From a candidate division FCPU426 bacterium (GTDB lineage: Bacteria; Oederibacteriota; Muellerivitia; Muellerivitales; Muellerivitaceae): a stretch of 35,481 nucleotides of DNA. Shown here piece after piece: positions 30,850 to 35,481 of the stretch (within the stretch, counting starts at the first letter, position 1; each line of letters begins with the position of its first letter). Location: positions 1 through 35,481 of the forward strand of contig JASHQZ010000139.1 of NCBI GenBank assembly GCA_030038835.1, written 5' to 3'. A program made the translations under genes and the position numbers. The notes beneath the pieces are model-generated. The model was not told the origin of the DNA. It did not search any database and was given only the letters and a program-made list of their open reading frames with translations.

Positions 30850-32124
30850 TCAGGGTTTCGCGGGGGTAATGGCCTTTAAGCCGCCGAGATAAGGTTGAAG
30901 CGCCTCTGGGATCAAAATCGACCCGTCCGCTTGCTGATAATTCTCGAGAAGGGCCAGCCAGGTGCGGCCGATGGCCAGGCCGGACCCGTTGAGAGTATGG
31001 ACCAGTTCGGGCTTGGCGCCCTCCCTTTTCACCTTGATGCCGCCCCGGCGAGCTTGGAAGTCGGTGCAATTGGAACAACTGGAGATTTCCCGGTAGCTGT
31101 TCTGGCTGGGCAGCCAGACCTCCAAGTCGTAGGTTTTGACCGAGCTGAAGCTCTTGTCGCCGGCGGCCAGCACCACCACCCGGTAGGGTAGGCCCAGTTT
31201 CTTCAGAATATCCTCCGCGTCGGAGGTGAGCTGCTCCAGCGCTTCCATGCTCTTGTCGGGCTCCACAAAGTAGAACAGTTCCACCTTGTTGAACTGGTGC
31301 AGGCGGATGAGGCCCTTGGTGTCCTTGCCGTAGCTTCCCGCTTCCCGGCGGTAGCAGGGGGAGAAGGCCATGTACTTTTTGGGAAGGGACCCGGTTGGGA
31401 AGGTTTCGCCCCGGTGCAGGTTGGCCAGGGAGACCTCGGAGGTAGGGATCAGGTAGAAGCCGTCCTTCTCGACGGCAAAGGCCTGTTCGATGAACTTGGG
31501 GAACTGGCCGGACATTTCCATGGACTGGTAATTGACCAGGTGAGGCACCACCATTTCCTGGTAGCCCTTGGACCCGTTCAGGTCCAGCATGAAATTGACC
31601 AGGGCCCGCTCCAGCTTGGCGCCCAGGCCCCCAAGACTGAAGAAACGCGCGCCTGAAACCTTGGCGGCCCGCTCAAAGTCCAGGATGCCCAGGGCCACCC
31701 CCAACTCGTCGTGGGACTTGGGTTTGAAGTCGAACTTGCGAGGTTCGCCGACCCGGCGCACTTCCTGGTTGGCTTCCTCGCCGCCGACGGGGACGCTTTT
31801 GTCGGGGAGGTTGCAGACCATGAGCTCCACTTCGTGGAAATCCTTCTCCACCGCCGCGATCTCCGCATCCATCTGCTTGATCTCGTCGGAGAGCTCCTGC
31901 AGCTTGGCCCGGTAAGGCGTGATGTCCTTTCCTTCTTTCTTGAGCTTGGCCATCTCCTCGGAGGCCTGGTTCAGGCGGGCCTTGCGCTTGTCCACGGAAA
32001 CGGTCAGGTCCCGGCGGCGGCGCTCCAGGTCCAGGTAAAGGGACAGGTCCACCTTGGACTTGCAGTCCTCCAAGGCCTTGCGGACCTCGGTCTCGTGTTC
32101 ACGGACGTATTTGGGATCGAGCAT
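30850..32124 (-). CDS. serS: Seryl-tRNA synthetase
   Basis: The 424-residue class II synthetase charges tRNA-Ser and tRNA-Sec with serine. Seen: an N-terminal coiled-coil arm (about 25-105, Lys/Glu/Arg-rich heptads) that reads the long variable arm; TSEVSL; motif 2 FSPCYRREAGSYGKDTKGL and HQFNKVE; SSCSNCTDFQARR; and motif 3 GSGLAIGRTWLALLENYQ. AAGGA lies 5 nt before the ATG. The 200-bp gap after the stop holds short GC-rich hairpins without T-run. Two tRNA-Ser genes lie 6-7 kb away on the same strand. Confidence 0.97.
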   Translation of the reverse strand: MLDPKYVREHETEVRKALEDCKSKVDLSLYLDLERRRRDLTVSVDKRKARLNQASEEMAKLKKEGKDITPYRAKLQELSDEIKQMDAEIAAVEKDFHEVELMVCNLPDKSVPVGGEEANQEVRRVGEPRKFDFKPKSHDELGVALGILDFERAAKVSGARFFSLGGLGAKLERALVNFMLDLNGSKGYQEMVVPHLVNYQSMEMSGQFPKFIEQAFAVEKDGFYLIPTSEVSLANLHRGETFPTGSLPKKYMAFSPCYRREAGSYGKDTKGLIRLHQFNKVELFYFVEPDKSMEALEQLTSDAEDILKKLGLPYRVVVLAAGDKSFSSVKTYDLEVWLPSQNSYREISSCSNCTDFQARRGGIKVKREGAKPELVHTLNGSGLAIGRTWLALLENYQQADGSILIPEALQPYLGGLKAITPAKP

Positions 32125-32183
32125 GGGGTTCCTTATTCAAAATGGAACGATATTTTAACTACCGAGGGGAAAGCTTCAACCGA

Positions 32184-32483
32184 TTAAAGCCTTTTTAAGA
32201 CCGAATCCACTTTGTCAATAGGGCGCTGGTTCTTGTCCTTGCGTTCGTCCAGCTTAATGACGGTATAGACCCTTTTGACTCCCTTGGAAAAGGGGAGCTT
32301 GTGCATGGCCGCGGCCAGTTTGAGCAAGGTTTCCGTTTTGCCGGTCACGATAGTTCCCATGCCATTCAACTCATATTGGATGCCTTTTTGCTTTTGGAGA
32401 TATTTGAACATGTCGGCAACGAATGGGCTGACCGATGTTTTACCTGTTCCCAGGGGGATTACGCTGATTTCCATCATGGCCAT
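32184..32483 (-). CDS. MTH1187/YqgV-type thiamine-binding protein
   Basis: The 99-residue product matches the MTH1187 family: MEISVIPLGTGKTSVSPFVADMF, then YELNGMGTIVTG. Characterised members bind thiamine or its precursor and are small ferredoxin-fold oligomers in the cytosol. AAGGAG 7 nt before the ATG at 32483 decides this start over an in-frame codon at 32531. It is divergent from the carbonic anhydrase gene and 59 nt upstream of serS on the same strand. tkt in this window is a thiamine-dependent enzyme, but no functional link is shown. Confidence 0.85.
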   Translation of the reverse strand: MAMMEISVIPLGTGKTSVSPFVADMFKYLQKQKGIQYELNGMGTIVTGKTETLLKLAAAMHKLPFSKGVKRVYTVIKLDERKDKNQRPIDKVDSVLKRL

Positions 32484-32638
32484 GGGTTTGCTCCTTGAAC
32501 GGTAAAGGATGGTGGGGGCAAGTATAGCCAAGGAGCCGAAGAATGGATAGACGGGCGCCCGGTCTTAAAATGCTGTCCGGCGGCCCCCGGAAGGAATATA
32601 CTTTTGAGGCGTCTCATCAATCCCAAAGGGAGGGCATC

Positions 32639-33379
32639 ATGCGCGTCATTCATCCCAAAAGGCTCCTTGCGGCCGCGGTCCTGCTGGCGACTCTGCCGCT
32701 TTGGGCTGCCGAGCGAACAGGCGCTTTGCTGGACGACTATGGCGACGTCAAGACCACGAAGGAAGAAAAGGCGATCAAAAAAGAGCAAGACGCCATCCTG
32801 AGGATGCTCATCGCGGGAAACAAGCGCCATGTCCAGCATATGGTCCATGGAAAGGACCCCCGCGTGATGGTCGTCAGCTGCGCCGACTCCCACGTCACCC
32901 CCGAATCCGTTTTCAACGCGTCGCCCGGCGAACTTTTCGTCAACCGCGCTTTTGGGAACGTGGTCGATAAGGTGATTTTGGCCAGTTTGGAGTACGGGGC
33001 TACGGTTCTGCATTGCCCGGTCTTGGTGGTGATGGGCCACACCGATTGTACGGCCGTCGAGGGAGCCATCCAGGAGCACGACAATCCCCGGACGGAGGAC
33101 CAGTGGGATTCCTTGAACCAGAAAGCCCTTTATGAGGAACTGGAGCCGTCGGTGGATGAGGTGGAGCAGGCCCAAGATGAATCCGCGGCCCAGACGGGGA
33201 ACAGGCTCACTGGGGGTCCTTTCTTGGAGGCGGTGGTGAGGGCGAACGTCCTGAACACCATGCGCCAAATCCGCCAAAAGAGCCCGGTGCTGTGGCATTT
33301 GGAACAAAAGGACTACCTTAAAATCGTAGGGTGTATTTACCACAAGGACACTGGAAAAGTGGATTGGATTAAGGAATAA
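32639..33379 (+). CDS. Secreted beta-class carbonic anhydrase, divergent active site
   Basis: The 246-residue product has a signal peptide (to about residue 24, LPLWAA). It carries beta-carbonic anhydrase motifs: zinc ligand Cys81 with Asp83 in CADSH, and His134/Cys137 in VMGHTDC. The usual CxDxR dyad Arg is His85, and the usual CGAV is CTAV. About 35 extra, acidic residues (148-185) precede TGGPFLEAVVRANV. The end IVGCIYHKDTGKVDWI is typical. Predicted to interconvert CO2 and bicarbonate in the periplasm, although the dyad change may lower or alter activity. GGAGG 5 nt before the ATG at 32639 decides the start. Confidence 0.88.
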   Translation: MRVIHPKRLLAAAVLLATLPLWAAERTGALLDDYGDVKTTKEEKAIKKEQDAILRMLIAGNKRHVQHMVHGKDPRVMVVSCADSHVTPESVFNASPGELFVNRAFGNVVDKVILASLEYGATVLHCPVLVVMGHTDCTAVEGAIQEHDNPRTEDQWDSLNQKALYEELEPSVDEVEQAQDESAAQTGNRLTGGPFLEAVVRANVLNTMRQIRQKSPVLWHLEQKDYLKIVGCIYHKDTGKVDWIKE

Positions 33380-33390
33380 CGAAAAGGCGT

Positions 33391-33425
33391 CTCACGGCTG
33401 ACATCTGACAGTTCACAGTAAAGAT
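33391..33425 (-). repeat. Degenerate 7-nt repeat array, ACTGTCA type
   Basis: Read on the minus strand, successive heptamers follow ACTGTSA, and the array ends GTCAGCCG as at 991-1016. It lies between the carbonic anhydrase stop and the terminator. Confidence 0.5.
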
Positions 33426-33428
33426 GTA

Positions 33429-33461
33429 CCAAAGGCGACCTGAGGGCCGCCTTTGGTTTTT
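33429..33461 (+). terminator. Terminator/attenuator-like hairpin just before ald
   Basis: Arms CCAAAGGCG (33429-33437) and CGCCTTTGG (33448-33456) form a 9-bp stem followed by five Ts. It ends 16 nt before the ald ATG and about 5 nt before its ribosome site, so any promoter for ald must lie upstream or within it. Confidence 0.75.
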
Positions 33462-33477
33462 AAACAAAGGGTTTGTA

Positions 33478-34566
33478 ATGATCATCGGTGTGCCTAAGGA
33501 AATCAAGGACAACGAATACCGCGTGGGGGTGGTGCCGGGAGGGGTGGAGGAATTGGCGGCCGCCGGGCACAAAGTGCTCATTGAAAGAGGGGCGGGCCGT
33601 GGGAGCGGCATTACCGACGCGGAATTTCAGGAAGCGGGGGCCGGGATGACCTCCAAGGCGGAGGTCTTCCGCCGCGCTGAAATGATCCTGAAGGTCAAGG
33701 AGCCCCAGCCGACCGAATACGGCTTGATCCGCCCCAACCAGACCCTTTTTTGCTATTTCCACTTCGCGGCCTCACCGGAACTGACCCGCGCCATCCTAAG
33801 GACGAAGGCGGTTGCCATCGCTTACGAGACCATCCGGCTTTCCTCCGGGGAACATCCCCTGCTGACCCCCATGAGCGAGGTGGCGGGAAAAATGGCCATC
33901 CAGGAGGGCGCGAAATACCTGGAACGTTCCATGGGCGGCAAGGGGATCCTCTTGGGCGGCGTGGCGGGGGTGAAGCCCGCCAAGGTGGTGGTTTTGGGAG
34001 GGGGCGTGGTGGGCATGAACGCGGCCAAGACCGCCGCGGGGCTGGGAGCCCGGGTAACCCTCCTGGACATCAACCCCATCCGGTTGCGTTACCTGGAGGA
34101 CATCCTTCCCAAAAATGTCGTCACCTTGGTTTCCAACCTCCGGGTGGTCCGCGAGGAGGTCCGGGAGGCGGACCTTCTCATCGGCGCGGTTTACATCGAG
34201 GGGGCCAAGGCTCCCCGCTTGGTCACCGAGGCCATGGTGAAACAAATGAAGGAGGGCTCGGTGATCGTGGATGTGGCCATCGACCAAGGCGGTTGCGTGG
34301 AAACCTCCCGGCCCACCACCCACAGCCGGCCGGTTTACGTGAAGCATGGCGTGGTTCATTACTGCGTGACCAACATTCCGGGCGCGGTGGGCATGACCTC
34401 CACTTACGCCCTCACCAACTCCACCCTGCCCTTTGTCCTGGAAATCGCCGGGCACGGGTATCGGGAGGCGGCCCGGCGTAATCCGGCCCTGCAACACGGC
34501 CTGAATATCGACCGGGGAGCCTTGATGCACCCGGCCTTGAAAGCCGGCTTCAACAAAGGTCATTGA
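33478..34566 (+). CDS. ald: Alanine dehydrogenase
   Basis: The 362-residue NAD-dependent enzyme interconverts L-alanine and pyruvate plus ammonia. Landmarks match those of the M. tuberculosis enzyme nearly one to one: Arg15 (NEYRV), Lys74 (LKVKEP), His95 (CYFHF) and a DQGG motif supplying the catalytic Asp. The nucleotide-binding site is VLGGGVVG (172-179). The start ATG at 33478 begins MIIGVPKEIK, the standard N-terminus, with AAAGGG upstream; an earlier in-frame start would run through the hairpin. The length is slightly short of 370 but complete. Confidence 0.96.
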   Translation: MIIGVPKEIKDNEYRVGVVPGGVEELAAAGHKVLIERGAGRGSGITDAEFQEAGAGMTSKAEVFRRAEMILKVKEPQPTEYGLIRPNQTLFCYFHFAASPELTRAILRTKAVAIAYETIRLSSGEHPLLTPMSEVAGKMAIQEGAKYLERSMGGKGILLGGVAGVKPAKVVVLGGGVVGMNAAKTAAGLGARVTLLDINPIRLRYLEDILPKNVVTLVSNLRVVREEVREADLLIGAVYIEGAKAPRLVTEAMVKQMKEGSVIVDVAIDQGGCVETSRPTTHSRPVYVKHGVVHYCVTNIPGAVGMTSTYALTNSTLPFVLEIAGHGYREAARRNPALQHGLNIDRGALMHPALKAGFNKGH

Positions 34567-34581
34567 AGCCGGAGGTTTATA

Positions 34582-34607
34582 TTTTGAGCTCTAAGTTTTG
34601 AGTTAAG
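34582..34607 (+). repeat. Degenerate 7-nt repeat array, AGTTNTG type
   Basis: Three to four heptamers (two contain AGTTTTG or TTTTGAG) lie between ald and the membrane protein gene. No large hairpin follows here, unlike the two other arrays of this type. Confidence 0.5.
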
Positions 34608-34630
34608 GAAAATTCCGTCGCGTAAACTCA

Positions 34631-35398
34631 ATGGGATTTTTTCAAAAACTTAAAAGCGCGAACTTAAAACCCATAATACAAGGTTTCAAAATGCCCACTG
34701 TTTTCGCCAGCGTCAGTGTCACCCTCCTCCTTTTCTTCGCCGTGACCATCGCAATGGCCTACGCCCACACGCTTTCCGTGGGCATGCACATGCTTTGGGG
34801 TTTTTTTGTGGCGGTCTTGATCGTGTTGCTGCAGTGCCTGGTTTTCGGGTTTTTCATCGGCAGCGGCAAATCCATCAAGCGCGGGGTGGAGGAAAACGGG
34901 CTGAGCCAGGAATGGATCCAAAAAACCAAGGATTATAAGAACCGCTGTTACCCCATGCTGATGTTGGCCGTCCTGGTGACGGTGGCCGCGGCAGCCGTGG
35001 GAGGGGGCGTTTCCATGGGTTCGGTCCCCTCTTGGGTCCATCAAGCCCTGGTGTGGTGCGCCTTCGGGATGAACCTTTACTCCCTTTGGGTTTCCCTCCG
35101 GGTGGTGGTGGAAAACGTCGAAGCCATCCACCACATTAACGACGAAGCCCGGCTTTTAAGGGCGCAGGGCCGGCTGCCCGTGGCTGCCGCCCCGGAGGGA
35201 AAAAAGGAGGCGCTACCGCCCCCCAAGTCCGCCAGGTCCTCCCGTTTTTATTTTTTTGCCGCAGCGGCTTGGGTGCCCTACCTTTATATGAAGTTTTCCC
35301 TCGGCAGCCGCACTTTCCCCTATTGGCCGTTTATCATTGTGAGCGGTTTTGGCCTGGTGGCCGGCTGGTGGAGCACCCAAAAGACAAAAAATTCATGA
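34631..35398 (+). CDS. Integral membrane protein of unknown function
   Basis: The 255-residue product has about five or six hydrophobic segments: 24-44, 52-75, 110-128, 134-155, then after a Pro/Lys/Ala linker (175-200) two more near 205-222 and 230-247. A basic loop (about 77-105) separates the second and third. The start ATG at 34631 has no clear ribosome site; a second ATG 20 codons later would keep all helices. No family is recognised. The 83 bp after the stop are AT-rich, with no gene visible before the window ends. Confidence 0.6.
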   Translation: MGFFQKLKSANLKPIIQGFKMPTVFASVSVTLLLFFAVTIAMAYAHTLSVGMHMLWGFFVAVLIVLLQCLVFGFFIGSGKSIKRGVEENGLSQEWIQKTKDYKNRCYPMLMLAVLVTVAAAAVGGGVSMGSVPSWVHQALVWCAFGMNLYSLWVSLRVVVENVEAIHHINDEARLLRAQGRLPVAAAPEGKKEALPPPKSARSSRFYFFAAAAWVPYLYMKFSLGSRTFPYWPFIIVSGFGLVAGWWSTQKTKNS

Positions 35399-35481
35399 GT
35401 TGTTAATGAACGGTTTCAATCGAAAAACGATCGAAAAAACACCAAAATTCACACAGTTTCTCCGAATTAAATGGGGCCTTT

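Noticed and set aside
32474-33343. 289-codon minus-strand frame opposite the carbonic anhydrase
   Set aside because: The plus strand encodes a signal peptide and zinc-site motifs; the reverse frame is His/Gly-rich shadow sequence.

Overview
The window comes from a diderm bacterium with fairly GC-rich coding sequence. Signal peptides are followed by beta-barrel-like proteins, there is a type IV pilin-like protein, and GTG/TTG starts are used beside ATG. I cannot place it in a phylum. The gene content (DUF1844, DUF2203, DUF6062, ferredoxin-MBL fusion, zwf-opcA-pgl, CrtC-like hydratase) would fit a poorly sampled lineage better than a model proteobacterium or firmicute. Most genes are chromosomal housekeeping or hypothetical genes. 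I see no phage, transposase, CRISPR array or plasmid function.

Layout. 1-5.3 kb: tail of a PEP/pyruvate-binding protein, a small exported protein, two tandem paralogous beta-barrel-like proteins (one with TPRs), a CysH-type reductase and a lone PstS-like binding protein. 5.3-8.4 kb: a secreted NHL-propeller/SGNH-hydrolase fusion and a ferredoxin/metallo-beta-lactamase fusion. 8.5-12.2 kb: the oxidative pentose phosphate operon zwf-opcA-pgl, with transketolase nearby at 16-18 kb. 12.2-15.7 kb: an orphan NtrC-type regulator, a type II NADH dehydrogenase and a pilin-like gene. 18.3-20.2 kb: DUF2203, then a peroxide-stress block of perR, a decayed dps remnant and a 2-Cys peroxiredoxin. 20.4-22.7 kb: a CrtC-like hydratase and a family 2 glycosyltransferase, read divergently from abutting start codons. 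They may be a carotenoid end-group hydroxylation/glycosylation pair. 22.7-26.2 kb: small conserved genes, two tRNA-Ser genes and prmC. 26.3-35.4 kb: SRPBCC, NUDIX, deaminase, DUF2156, NERD, YkgJ-like, serS, thiamine-binding-like, secreted beta-carbonic anhydrase, alanine dehydrogenase and an unknown membrane protein.

How genes may work together. Zwf, OpcA, Pgl and Tkt would make NADPH and recycle pentoses. PerR probably controls itself through an inverted repeat over its -10 region, and may control the peroxiredoxin. SerS lies about 6 kb from two of its tRNA substrates.

The most unusual material is between the genes. (i) Degenerate arrays of 7-nt repeats occur at six or more sites, two of them next to 15-bp perfect hairpins and followed by inverted heptamers. 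(ii) A terminator-like hairpin contains the ndh start codon. (iii) A repeated hairpin element contains the Shine-Dalgarno of a DUF6062 gene, and a second copy abuts a tRNA. (iv) A roughly 30-codon dps relic joins the beginning and end of the family. I found no clear new multi-gene system; these are the best leads.
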